From: Sphingomonas sp. Leaf208
GTDB lineage: Bacteria; Pseudomonadota; Alphaproteobacteria; Sphingomonadales; Sphingomonadaceae
DNA: 64,000 nucleotides
Assembly (NCBI RefSeq): GCF_001421415.1
Contig: NZ_LMKH01000012.1
Span: 186,001-250,000 of the forward strand
Direction: 5' to 3'
Shown here: piece by piece, positions 27,705-35,009 of the stretch
How positions within the stretch are numbered: position 1 is the first letter of the stretch
Layout of the letters: every line of letters begins with the position of its first letter
The notes under the pieces: model-generated
The model's database searches: none
Seen by the model: the letters and a program-made list of their open reading frames with translations, nothing else
What the model was told of the DNA's origin: nothing
Program-made: the position numbers and the translations under genes

Positions 27705-28250
27705 CTATTCGCTAGCCAAAGCCGCCTTCACTGCTCTCGCCACCTGCCGCCCCGACTGCGCCAACACCCCAGGCGCACTGCCCGCGGCAGCATTCACCGT
27801 GATCGCCACCCGAACCTCGCGAACTCCACCACCGGAACCAGTCTCGACCCGCCCGCTGGAGGTAGGCACGAAAACCTCCGCCCCCCGCTCCCCCACGACA
27901 TAAGCCCGCCCCGGAGACACCGGCCCGCCGGTCGCCCGCCCCGGCAGCCCACCGACCAATCCGGCCAGCGCCCCACTCAAACCCCCACCACTCAACACCG
28001 ACTGCACCCCAGCCTTCAGCGCCGCCGACGCAATCGCATCCAGCGCCGACAGAGCCACCCCCTTCAGCTCCTCGAACCCGAGCTTGCCCGACCGAACCGC
28101 GCGCAACAGCCCCGCCTCCAACCGAAGCGCAGCCCGCTCCGCCCCAGCGCCCAGCACCCCCTCCAACTCCCCCCGCATCGCCTCGACGTCGCGCGAGAAC
28201 CCGCTCGTATCCGCCCGGACGCTCACCAAAGCCGCATCAAGATCATCCAT
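27705..28250 (-). CDS. Short tail tape-measure protein (GTA gp11-like)
   Basis: 181 residues. Begins MDDLDAALVSVRADTSGF, the typical start of minor tail proteins, then helical coiled-coil-like segments (20-75), a hydrophobic region with GLVGGLPGRATGGPVSPGRAYVVGERGAEVF (the conserved GTA/phage tape-measure C-terminal motif) and a basic end. The length is short, as expected for the short GTA tail. Its start overlaps the chaperone gene by 8 nt. Confidence 0.87.
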   Translation of the reverse strand: MDDLDAALVSVRADTSGFSRDVEAMRGELEGVLGAGAERAALRLEAGLLRAVRSGKLGFEELKGVALSALDAIASAALKAGVQSVLSGGGLSGALAGLVGGLPGRATGGPVSPGRAYVVGERGAEVFVPTSSGRVETGSGGGVREVRVAITVNAAAGSAPGVLAQSGRQVARAVKAALASE

Positions 28251-28434
28251 CAGGAAAAGCCCCCTTCAACCGCGCGATCGTCGAAGCATCCGGCGGCGTC
28301 TGCACGTCGCCCACTAAAGCCCCCACAACCCCCGCCAATTCCGCCGGCGTAGCCTGCCAGAACACCTCCGGCGCCCACCCCAGCACCGCCCCCGCAAACC
28401 CGGCCAACCGCCCGGCACTATCGGCGAAAGTCAC
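28243..28434 (-). CDS. Phage tail assembly chaperone, rcc01693 family (63 aa)
   Basis: Small protein that helps fold the tape measure during tail assembly. The GTG start is inside the GTGA overlap with the stop of the gp10-like gene. The sequence shows the family pattern LGWAPEVFWQATPAEL near residues 18-32. It is coupled at both ends to its neighbours, which fits the usual chaperone position immediately before the tape measure. Confidence 0.85.
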   Translation of the reverse strand: MTFADSAGRLAGFAGAVLGWAPEVFWQATPAELAGVVGALVGDVQTPPDASTIARLKGAFPDG

Positions 28435-28745
28435 TTCCCCGCCAGAATCTGCCGCAACAGCCCCCGCAAAACCGGCGTCACCGCCGCCAGCCCCGCCTCG
28501 ACGACAGCCTCTCCCAACCGCTCCCGCGTAACCCCCTCGGGACACTCGCGCAGGCAATGCCAGAACAGCCCCACCATCTCCCCGATCCCAAGCTTCCCCT
28601 CCGCCGCGCGTTCGACGAGCCCAAACAATGGCCCCAACTCGCTTTCCGCTGCGACAAGCGCCGCAAAGCTAGGCCGCAAAACAAGAGTCTCCCCCCCAAC
28701 CCGAAGAGACCCCTCCCCCCGAACCGAATTCGCCAAATCACCCAT
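28431..28745 (-). CDS. GTA gp10-family protein
   Basis: 104 residues from ATG 28745 (GGAG upstream). Members of the GTA_gp10 family contain SLRVGGETLVLRPSF followed by a helical body with FGLVERAAEGKLGIGEMVGLFWHCL, both visible here. It is tail-associated; the family is probably the first half of a two-part tail assembly chaperone together with the following 63-residue protein. The frame extension upstream translates the repeat and is rejected. Confidence 0.8.
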   Translation of the reverse strand: MGDLANSVRGEGSLRVGGETLVLRPSFAALVAAESELGPLFGLVERAAEGKLGIGEMVGLFWHCLRECPEGVTRERLGEAVVEAGLAAVTPVLRGLLRQILAGK

Positions 28746-28762
28746 GAGAAATCTCCAAAAAT

Positions 28763-28911
28763 TCCCTCGCCCCTCCGGGGAGAGGGAGGGGCCCGCACGC
28801 CCTTGCGCGTGGGAGGGAGAGGGAAGTGAGGCACGGAACTCCCGCCTCAAAGCCCCTCACCCACCCGTCGCCAAGCAGCTCCTCCTTCCCTCTCCCCGAC
28901 AGGGAGAGGGA
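28763..28911. repeat. GTA-cluster palindromic repeat, copy 3
   Basis: Same element and orientation. It starts 3 nt after the stop of the major tail protein gene and ends 17 nt before the gp10-like start. Confidence 0.86.
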
Positions 28912-28914
28912 AAG

Positions 28915-29322
28915 TTAAGCCACAACAACAGCCCCGGAACTCTCCAGGCTAAGCGTATAAGACCGCTCCCCATTGAAATCCCCGGCATAGTCCAGCCGCG
29001 ACACCAGGAACTTCCCCGTCATCGTATCGCCCCCCTCGAACGCCAGCCGATAGTCATCGAGCACGCCGGTCAGCGCGCTAGCCTTCACCCGCAACTCGGC
29101 GACAGACCCGGTAAAAACCCCAGCCCCCGAAACCGAAACACTCCGAACCCCAGCCCCAGACAGCAGCTGCCGCCACCCGCCAGAGTCCTTCGTCGTGACA
29201 ACGATAGCCTCCCCATTCACCGACATCTGCGTCGTCCGCAGCCCCGCCACCGTCGCATAGACCACCGGCACCGCCCCGTTCCCCACCTTCAGCAGGAACG
29301 CACTCCCCTTCTCCACCGCCAT
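28915..29322 (-). CDS. Major tail protein, TP901-1 family (GTA gp9-like)
   Basis: Tail tube subunit of 135 residues. The frame is open to 29439 but ATG 29322, with GGAG 6 nt upstream, gives the family start (MAVEKGSAFLLKVG). TTQMSVNGEAIVVTTKDS and LLSGAGVRSVSVSGAGVF are typical of GTA major tail proteins of this family, followed by DYRLAFEGGDTMTGKFLV and SYTLSLESSG. It follows the gp8-like gene by 11 nt. Confidence 0.88.
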   Translation of the reverse strand: MAVEKGSAFLLKVGNGAVPVVYATVAGLRTTQMSVNGEAIVVTTKDSGGWRQLLSGAGVRSVSVSGAGVFTGSVAELRVKASALTGVLDDYRLAFEGGDTMTGKFLVSRLDYAGDFNGERSYTLSLESSGAVVVA

Positions 29323-29333
29323 GTCGATCTCCC

Positions 29334-29717
29334 TCAGCTCTCGCGGTACATCCGCACCAGAAACTCCGACGTCCCCCGCCACCGATCCCCGACCCGCAGC
29401 ACCCGGGACCGCACCAGCGCCAGCCGAACCACCCGCCACCCCTCACCAAGATCGGGCGGCAGCGCCTCCAACCCCTCCTCCGCCGCAGCCAGCAAGGAAC
29501 GCGCCCGAACCGGCCGCTCCCCCCCATCGAACAGCGTCACCAGAACGCGTCCCTCGCGCCCGACCCAAGTCTTCGTGCTCCAGTCCGACAGCACCGGCTC
29601 GTCGACCACCGCATACGGCAGCCCCCCGCGCACCGGCGGCGCATCGAACACGCTCACGTCCAGCACAGCATTCAGCCGAGCCACGATCGCCGCCTGCAAG
29701 ACCACCCGCCCACTCAC
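29334..29717 (-). CDS. DUF3168 tail-completion protein (GTA gp8-like)
   Basis: 127 residues. A GTG start is in the GTGA overlap with the stop of the connector gene. It shows the family pattern of helix (LQAAIVARLNA), PYAVVDEP, WVGREGRVLVTLFDGGERP and a C-terminal strand pair. DUF3168 proteins resemble tail terminator/head closure proteins. The frame runs on upstream to 30068 but that part is antisense to the connector gene's coding frame and not real. Confidence 0.84.
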   Translation of the reverse strand: MSGRVVLQAAIVARLNAVLDVSVFDAPPVRGGLPYAVVDEPVLSDWSTKTWVGREGRVLVTLFDGGERPVRARSLLAAAEEGLEALPPDLGEGWRVVRLALVRSRVLRVGDRWRGTSEFLVRMYRES

Positions 29718-30262
29718 GAATGCACCGCCAAACCAAGGCGCATCCGCCGATAAGGCCGCCACAAAGCCGCCACCGCCGCCGGCGGCGCGACGTCGCTCTC
29801 CCGGTGATCGAACAGATGCGCGACCAGCATCGCCACCCCCTGCGCGATCGGCGGCGGCACCGCCTCGAAACTCACGGCCAGCCCAGCCGAATACGCGACA
29901 GCCACCCGCCCAGCCGATCCCGCGGCGAGAACCCGAACCCACCCGACCCCATCCGCATCGATATCGACCGCATACGCCCCGACCGCCAACACGAACGGCG
30001 CCCCCTCGCCAGGCAACCCGGTCAGCCCGGAAATCACGGTAACCGGCGCAACCAACAACCGCCGCCACCCCGCCGCACTGGTCACCACATCCTCGAACGG
30101 CCGCACGATCACCGCCGCCCCGAGAAACGCTTCCCCCAGCAGCAAAGCCGTCGACGCCAACCGCGAGAGCACCAAATCCTCCCCCGTCTCCACCCGCAAC
30201 AAAGCCCTAGCCGCGACGACCACCTCAGCGATCACCCCGGCAGAAATCGCCGACCCACCCAT
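29714..30262 (-). CDS. Head-tail connector protein, phiE125 gp8 family (GTA gp6-like)
   Basis: 182 residues from ATG 30262 (AGGAG 7 nt before it). It has the connector organisation: an N-terminal helical bundle (RALLRVETGEDLVLSRLASTALLLGEAF), a beta insertion (WRRLLVAPV, DGVGWVRVLAAGSAGRVAVAYSAG) and a C-terminal helix ending in PYRRMRLG, a frequent family ending. It is inferred to form the adaptor ring under the portal. Confidence 0.83.
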   Translation of the reverse strand: MGGSAISAGVIAEVVVAARALLRVETGEDLVLSRLASTALLLGEAFLGAAVIVRPFEDVVTSAAGWRRLLVAPVTVISGLTGLPGEGAPFVLAVGAYAVDIDADGVGWVRVLAAGSAGRVAVAYSAGLAVSFEAVPPPIAQGVAMLVAHLFDHRESDVAPPAAVAALWRPYRRMRLGLAVHS

Positions 30263-30277
30263 GGAATTTCTCCTATT

Positions 30278-30425
30278 TCCCTCGCCCCTCCGGGGAGAGG
30301 GAGGGGCCCGCGCGCCCTTGCGCGTGGGAGGGAGAGGGGAGTGAGGCTCGGAACCCCCGCCCCAACTCCCCCTCACCCTCCCGTCGCAAGTGCTCCTCCT
30401 TCCCTCTCCCCGACGGGGAGAGGGA
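30278..30425. repeat. GTA-cluster palindromic repeat, copy 4
   Basis: Same element and orientation. It starts 4 nt after the stop of the capsid gene and ends 15 nt before the start of the connector gene. Confidence 0.86.
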
Positions 30426-30429
30426 CAGC

Positions 30430-31431
30430 TCAAGCCACCGAGAACTTCATCAACTTGATAGCCTCGGAATTCGTCACGCACCCACCGACCCGCTTGGTCG
30501 CGTAGAAGTTCACGAAAGGCTTGTTCGAATACGGATCGCGCAGGATCCCCGTCTCCGTCCGCTCGGCGATGATATACCCCGCCCGGAAATTCCCGAACGC
30601 GATCGCCAGCGCATTGGCGGCGATATCCGGCATGTCCTCGGCCTCCACCACCGGATACCCCAGCAGCGTAGCCGGCACCCCAGCCGCCAGGCTCGGCGCC
30701 CAAACGAACGCCCCATCCGTCGTCTTGAACTTCCGGATTCGCGCCAGCGTCGCTGCATTCATCACGAAGCTCGCACCCTGGCGATAAGGCCCGCGCAAAG
30801 ACTGGACCAGATCGATCAACCGCTCCTGCGGGTTCGCCGAAAAGTCCCCCGCGGTCCCGCTCGCCAGATACTGCAAGGTCCCGAAAGCCCGAACCCCATC
30901 CGCAGTCGCCGCAGTAGCCGACGTCAGAAACCCCTTCGGCCGCGACACACCGGAACCCGACACGAACGCCGCCCCCTCGGCCTTCGCAAACTCCATCGCG
31001 ATCTCGCCCGCCAGCCACTCCTCGACATCGAACGCCGCATCGTCGAGCATCGCCTGGCTAGCCGAAGGATTGGCATACAGCTCGCCGGTAGGCGGCGCGA
31101 TCTCGACGAACACCGGCGAAGCGGTCTCCGGTCGCGCCGCATTCTCCGCCGCCCAACCGGATGGCGTACCCCCGGTCGTCACCAGCTTCCGATACCCAGC
31201 CGAGCCAACCTTCACGACATTGGCGATCGACCGGATCGGCGACACCGCCTTCAGCAACGTATCGATCTGAGCATCGATCTCCCGCGGCACCGCAAACCCG
31301 CCGGCATCCCCCGTAACCCCGGTAAAAGCCTTCATCTCCAGCGTAGCGCCGGTCCGAACGAACCCCGCAAACGCCGCATTCTGCGCCAAGGGGGAAGCCC
31401 CCGCCAATACCGGCCGGTCAACAACACTCAT
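30430..31431 (-). CDS. HK97-family major capsid protein (GTA gp5-like)
   Basis: 333 residues from the ATG at 31431 (GAGGAG 6 nt upstream); a second ATG at 31437 adjoins the ribosome-binding site. HK97-fold hallmarks are present: GGFAVPREIDAQI, LLKAVSPIRSIANVV, WAAENAARPET, the A-domain block FGNFRAGYIIAERTETGILRDPY and NFYATKRVGG. Compared with the Rhodobacter GTA capsid (about 398 residues with an N-terminal scaffold removed by the protease) this protein starts close to the mature N-terminus. The upstream in-frame stretch encodes translated repeat, not a scaffold. Confidence 0.92.
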   Translation of the reverse strand: MSVVDRPVLAGASPLAQNAAFAGFVRTGATLEMKAFTGVTGDAGGFAVPREIDAQIDTLLKAVSPIRSIANVVKVGSAGYRKLVTTGGTPSGWAAENAARPETASPVFVEIAPPTGELYANPSASQAMLDDAAFDVEEWLAGEIAMEFAKAEGAAFVSGSGVSRPKGFLTSATAATADGVRAFGTLQYLASGTAGDFSANPQERLIDLVQSLRGPYRQGASFVMNAATLARIRKFKTTDGAFVWAPSLAAGVPATLLGYPVVEAEDMPDIAANALAIAFGNFRAGYIIAERTETGILRDPYSNKPFVNFYATKRVGGCVTNSEAIKLMKFSVA

Positions 31432-31453
31432 GTCCATCTCCTCGCATGAAACG

Positions 31454-31477
31454 AAAAAAGGCGCCCCGCAGGACGCC
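31454..31477 (-). terminator. Intrinsic-terminator-like hairpin in the capsid gene leader
   Basis: On the minus strand, GGCGTCC and GGGCGCC form a seven-pair stem (one G-T pair) around a four-base loop, followed by six T's. The T-run ends 22 nt before the capsid start codon, between the prohead protease and capsid genes. By form it is a Rho-independent terminator, but it lies inside the GTA transcription unit, so it may act as an attenuator or mark a separate capsid transcript. Confidence 0.6.
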
Positions 31478-31494
31478 CAATGAAACTCGAAAAT

Positions 31495-31641
31495 CCCCTC
31501 GCCCCTCCGGGGAGAGGGAGGGGCCCGCGCGCCCTTGCGCGTGGGAGGGAGAGGGGAGTGAGGCACGGAACCCCCGCCCCAAAACCCCTCACCCTTCCGT
31601 CGCAAAAGCTCCTCCCGCCCTCTCCCCGACAGGGAGAGGGA
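31495..31641. repeat. GTA-cluster palindromic repeat, copy 5
   Basis: Same element and orientation. It starts 7 nt after the stop of the prohead protease gene. This is the only copy in the cluster not immediately followed by the next ribosome-binding site, because the terminator-like hairpin lies in between. Confidence 0.85.
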
Positions 31642-31648
31642 CAAGCCG

Positions 31649-32029
31649 CTAAGGAATGACCTCGACCCGAGCCAAAGCCTGCATAGGCACCGCCACCAGA
31701 CTAACCTCCACCAGGTCCACCGCCAGCAACTCCCGCCGCACCCCCTGCCGCACGCGCAAAGCCCGATACCCAACCGACAACCCAGCCACCGCCCCAGACC
31801 GCACCAGCCCAGCCAGCTCCAGGTCCGCTACCACCCCCTCGACCCGCAACCCCCGCGCATCCTCCGCAACGACGGACAAGGACCCAACCGCCACACCCCG
31901 ATGCTGCCACAACAAAGGCACCAACCCGGCCCCGGAAAAAGCCCCCCGCCGCATCACATCCCCCGCCCGATCGACAACATCGAACACCGCCGCATACCCC
32001 GCGAACGTCACCGTCCCCGCGCCGCTCAC
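31649..32029 (-). CDS. HK97-family prohead protease (GTA gp4-like)
   Basis: Serine protease that matures the prohead; about 126 residues. The fold signature reads GYAAVFDVVDRAGDVMRRGAF, then the catalytic His in LLWQHRG, EDARGLRVEG, and the catalytic Ser in AVAGLSVGYRAL, ending DLVEVSLVAVPMQALARV. It is shorter than many family members but all core elements are present. The GTG at 32029 overlaps the stop of the preceding gene (GTGA) and is preferred over the GTG at 32038. Confidence 0.87.
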   Translation of the reverse strand: MSGAGTVTFAGYAAVFDVVDRAGDVMRRGAFSGAGLVPLLWQHRGVAVGSLSVVAEDARGLRVEGVVADLELAGLVRSGAVAGLSVGYRALRVRQGVRRELLAVDLVEVSLVAVPMQALARVEVIP

Positions 32030-32331
32030 TTCAACCACGCGGCAAACCCCAGCTTAACCGCCAGCCCCGCCAGCATCAGCGCCATCGCCAGCCGCGCGAT
32101 CCACCCCACCACAGCCTTCCAAACCGACCGCTTCGCATCGCGCCAGGCCGCCAGCAGCTCGCGCAACTCCGCCACATCCTCCCGAGCCCGCTCGTCACTC
32201 AACGCCACCCGCGCCAAGGCCCGAGCCGCCCCCAATTCCCCCGCCTCCTCCACGATCGCCCGCAACGTCACCAGGTCGACGCCCCGCTCAGCCCCCTGCC
32301 GCATCAACTGCGCCAAAACCGCCCCATCCAT
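32026..32331 (-). CDS. Small membrane protein between portal and protease (gp3.5-like)
   Basis: 101 residues. The first 70 form charged helices (LRAIVEEAGELGAARALARVALSDERARED) and the end is a single hydrophobic segment (WIARLAMALMLAGLAVKLGFAAWL) that could span a membrane. A gene of this kind sits at the same place in other sphingomonad GTA clusters (I believe DUF6127), though its job is unknown. It shares one base with the portal stop (TGATG) and 4 nt with the protease start. Confidence 0.75.
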   Translation of the reverse strand: MDGAVLAQLMRQGAERGVDLVTLRAIVEEAGELGAARALARVALSDERAREDVAELRELLAAWRDAKRSVWKAVVGWIARLAMALMLAGLAVKLGFAAWLK

Positions 32332-33464
32332 CAGACCACCTCCTGAATCTCGAGCAACGCCCGCTTCTCCGCATCGCTGAGAAAGCCAGCCCCGCTCACC
32401 ATCCCCCAAAGCCGCTCGCGATCCTCCGCCAGCGCCGGCACCCGGTCGAGATCGACCGAGATCGACGCCCCCTCGAACCACCCGGCCAGCCCCTGCGCGA
32501 TCCCACCCAGCACCGCGGTCGCCAGCGGCAAGATCGCCAGCCGCCACAGCGCCCGATTGGCCTCGCGGTAATTCGCGTAGCTATTGTCCCCCGTCAGCCC
32601 GAGCAGCATCGGCGGCACCCCGAACGCCAACGCGATCTCCCGCGCCGCCGCCGCCTTCGTCCCCACGAAATCCATGTCCGCCGGCGACAGGCTCAACGCC
32701 TGCCACCTCAGCCCCCCCTCCAGCAGCATCGGCCGCCCCGCATTCCCCGCCCCCGAGAACGACGCCTCCAGCTCGCCCCGCAACCGCTCGAACTGCTCGG
32801 TCGACAGCGTCGCGCCGTCCTTCGGATCGTACATCAACGCCCCCGAAGGCCGCGCCGCGTTATCCAGCAAAGCCTTGTTCCACCGCGCCGCCGCATTGTG
32901 GATCGCCACGGCCCCAGAAGCCGCCCCCAGGCACCCCAACCCATAATGATCATCCACCGGATTGAAGCTCTTCAGGTGGATCACTTCGGGCCGCACCGGA
33001 TCGGCATGCAGCCGCGCCACCCGCTCCCCAACCCGGTACCGATAAGCAGCCGGCCACCCACTGGCATCCGGCTCGACCGTCACCCGCTCGGGTCGCAGCG
33101 CATAAAGCTCGGCCGCGCCCCCATCTACGTCGCGCAAAACCTGCACATACGCATTGCCGTGCAGCATCAGATGCGCTGCCACCGTCTCGATCAGCGTCTG
33201 CCCACCCGACCGCACCGTCGCCAGCGCCAGCAACGCCGGATCCGACGCGACGATCGGCGCACTCCCCAGCCCCTCCACCACCAACTTGACCGCCCGCTGC
33301 GCAATCGGATTATCGAGATACGCCTCGCGCACCTGCGCCTCATAACTCCGCGGCCACTCGCCAAACGCCGAACCCCCGATCGCGCCCCCAAATCCGGCCG
33401 CCGCAGACCGAGACAACACCGGCCGCGACTCATCGCGCCCGGATTTCCACCCGAACAATTTCAT
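32331..33464 (-). CDS. HK97-family portal protein (GTA gp3-like)
   Basis: 377 residues from ATG 33464 (AGGAG 6 nt upstream); the longer open frame enters the repeat. Typical portal sequence: NPIAQRAVKLVVEGL, LMLHGNAYVQVLRD, ELYALRPERVTVEPD, HLKSFNPVDDHYGLGCLGAA, RPMLLEGGLRWQALSLSPADMDF and AFGVPPMLLGLTGDNSYANYREA, the last being a hallmark of this family. It forms the DNA entry ring of the head. Its neighbours are the terminase upstream and the small membrane protein downstream. Confidence 0.93.
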   Translation of the reverse strand: MKLFGWKSGRDESRPVLSRSAAAGFGGAIGGSAFGEWPRSYEAQVREAYLDNPIAQRAVKLVVEGLGSAPIVASDPALLALATVRSGGQTLIETVAAHLMLHGNAYVQVLRDVDGGAAELYALRPERVTVEPDASGWPAAYRYRVGERVARLHADPVRPEVIHLKSFNPVDDHYGLGCLGAASGAVAIHNAAARWNKALLDNAARPSGALMYDPKDGATLSTEQFERLRGELEASFSGAGNAGRPMLLEGGLRWQALSLSPADMDFVGTKAAAAREIALAFGVPPMLLGLTGDNSYANYREANRALWRLAILPLATAVLGGIAQGLAGWFEGASISVDLDRVPALAEDRERLWGMVSGAGFLSDAEKRALLEIQEVV

Positions 33465-33480
33465 GATGTTCTCCTGAAAT

Positions 33481-33626
33481 TCCCTCGCCCCTACGGGGGG
33501 AGGGAGGGGCCCGCGCGCCCTTGCGCGTGGGAGGGAGAGGGGAGTGAGGCTCGGGACACCCGCCCCAAAGCCCCTCACCCTCCCGTCGCAAGAGCTCCTC
33601 CCTCCCTCTCCCCGTCGGGGAGAGGG
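33481..33626. repeat. GTA-cluster palindromic repeat, copy 6
   Basis: Same element and orientation, slightly diverged at the left end (CTACGGGGGGAGGG). It starts 6 nt after the stop of the terminase gene and ends 16 nt before the portal start. Confidence 0.85.
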
Positions 33627-33632
33627 CCACCC

Positions 33633-35009
33633 CTACAAAACCCGCACCGAGACCCGAGCCCGCGGCCCCAGCATCACCTCGGTCATCGCCCAAACCAGCG
33701 CATCGGCCCGATCCGGCGACCGCCCCGGCCCCTCATACCCCCCGCCCGCGATCAGCCCGCAAAGCTCATCCTCCAGGTCCGGAAACGCCCCCACATGCCA
33801 AGCCCGCCCACACTCATACAAAGCCGCCACCGGCTCAGCCCGCGCCACCTTCCCCAGCGACGCATGCACCAACTTTACCGGCATAGCCCGATCCGCCCCG
33901 GCAAGGACGCTCCCCACCATCTTCCCCCCCTGGTTGGCCTCGGCGATCACCCGATCCGCCCCGTGCCGTTCGGCACATTCGGCCACAGCTCGAGCCCACC
34001 CCTCGGGAGAAGCACCCGAAACACTGGCGTCCTCCAAAACATAGCAAAACCCATCGACCCCGAGCGCCACCACCACGATCCCGCAAGCATCCCCAGGCCC
34101 CCCGGAGACACTCCCCGCCGGCGGATCCACCCCCACCACGACGCGCGTCAGCTCCGGTGCAAAAGCCACCCGCCGGGACTCCACCAGCGCCCGCGTCCAC
34201 AAAGCGCCGGCAATATCCTCGATCAGCTCGCCATCCAGCTCCTGCCGCCCCAACCGCGTCCCCGCATACGTGGCGGTCATCGCCTCCACGAAGCTCACCG
34301 GCAGATGCGGATTGTCGCGCGTCCGCCCGCGCGTTTCGACCAGTCCCGGCAACGCCATCACCCGCCGCATCAGCGCGACCGGCCGGGGCGTCGTCGTCAC
34401 CAGGACGCGCGGCACCGTACCCAGCCGCAAGCCCATCATCAGATTGTCCCAGGTCGGATCGCCGTAGCGCCATTTCGCCAGTTCGTCGCACCACGCCCAG
34501 CCATGCTCCGGCCCACGCAACGCTTCCGGCGCCTCCGCCGAATACGCATAGGCCTTCGCACCATTGCCGAAATGCACTTCGCCGACCGCACTGCGCCACG
34601 TCAGCGCCTCGTTGTCGTGCGCCACCGCGATCAGTCCGCTCTCGCCCTGCACCATCACGCGCCGCACATCGTCGATCGTCGCGCCGACCAACGCGATTCG
34701 CGCGGTCGGATCGTCGCGCGCGATCTGGCTCACCCACTCCGCGCCCGCCCGCGTCTTGCCAAATCCGCGCCCCGCCCGGATCAGCCAGATCCGCCAGTCG
34801 CCTTCGGGCGGATATTGCCCGTCATGCGCCCAGTGCCGCCACCGATCGCGCAACTCGTTGCGTTGACCGACCGACAGCTTCCGCATGATCCCGGCACGGT
34901 GCACCACCGGCAGGTCGGCCAGCTCCGCCACCAGGTCGCGTTCGACCGTGGCCACCGGCGCCGGGTCGACCGCCCCCGGATCGCCTTCGCCGCTTCCCGA
35001 GCGCGTCAA
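33633..35009 (-). CDS. Terminase large subunit (GTA gp2-like)
   Basis: DNA-packaging motor, 458 residues. The ATPase domain has Walker A RAGRGFGKTRAG (79-90), an acidic Walker B-like WAWCDELAKW (about 172-181) and a coupling motif LVTTTPRP. The C-terminal RNase H-like nuclease has VVGVDPPA (about 290) and a late acidic block SPDRADALVWA. This matches GTA/phage terminases that package by headful. Its ATG overlaps the stop of the upstream gene by 4 nt. Confidence 0.94.
   Translation of the reverse strand: MTRSGSGEGDPGAVDPAPVATVERDLVAELADLPVVHRAGIMRKLSVGQRNELRDRWRHWAHDGQYPPEGDWRIWLIRAGRGFGKTRAGAEWVSQIARDDPTARIALVGATIDDVRRVMVQGESGLIAVAHDNEALTWRSAVGEVHFGNGAKAYAYSAEAPEALRGPEHGWAWCDELAKWRYGDPTWDNLMMGLRLGTVPRVLVTTTPRPVALMRRVMALPGLVETRGRTRDNPHLPVSFVEAMTATYAGTRLGRQELDGELIEDIAGALWTRALVESRRVAFAPELTRVVVGVDPPAGSVSGGPGDACGIVVVALGVDGFCYVLEDASVSGASPEGWARAVAECAERHGADRVIAEANQGGKMVGSVLAGADRAMPVKLVHASLGKVARAEPVAALYECGRAWHVGAFPDLEDELCGLIAGGGYEGPGRSPDRADALVWAMTEVMLGPRARVSVRVL

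Noticed and set aside
25118..33626. CRISPR array
   Set aside because: The repeats are long, palindromic and separated by genes, with no short regular spacers and no cas genes in the window.
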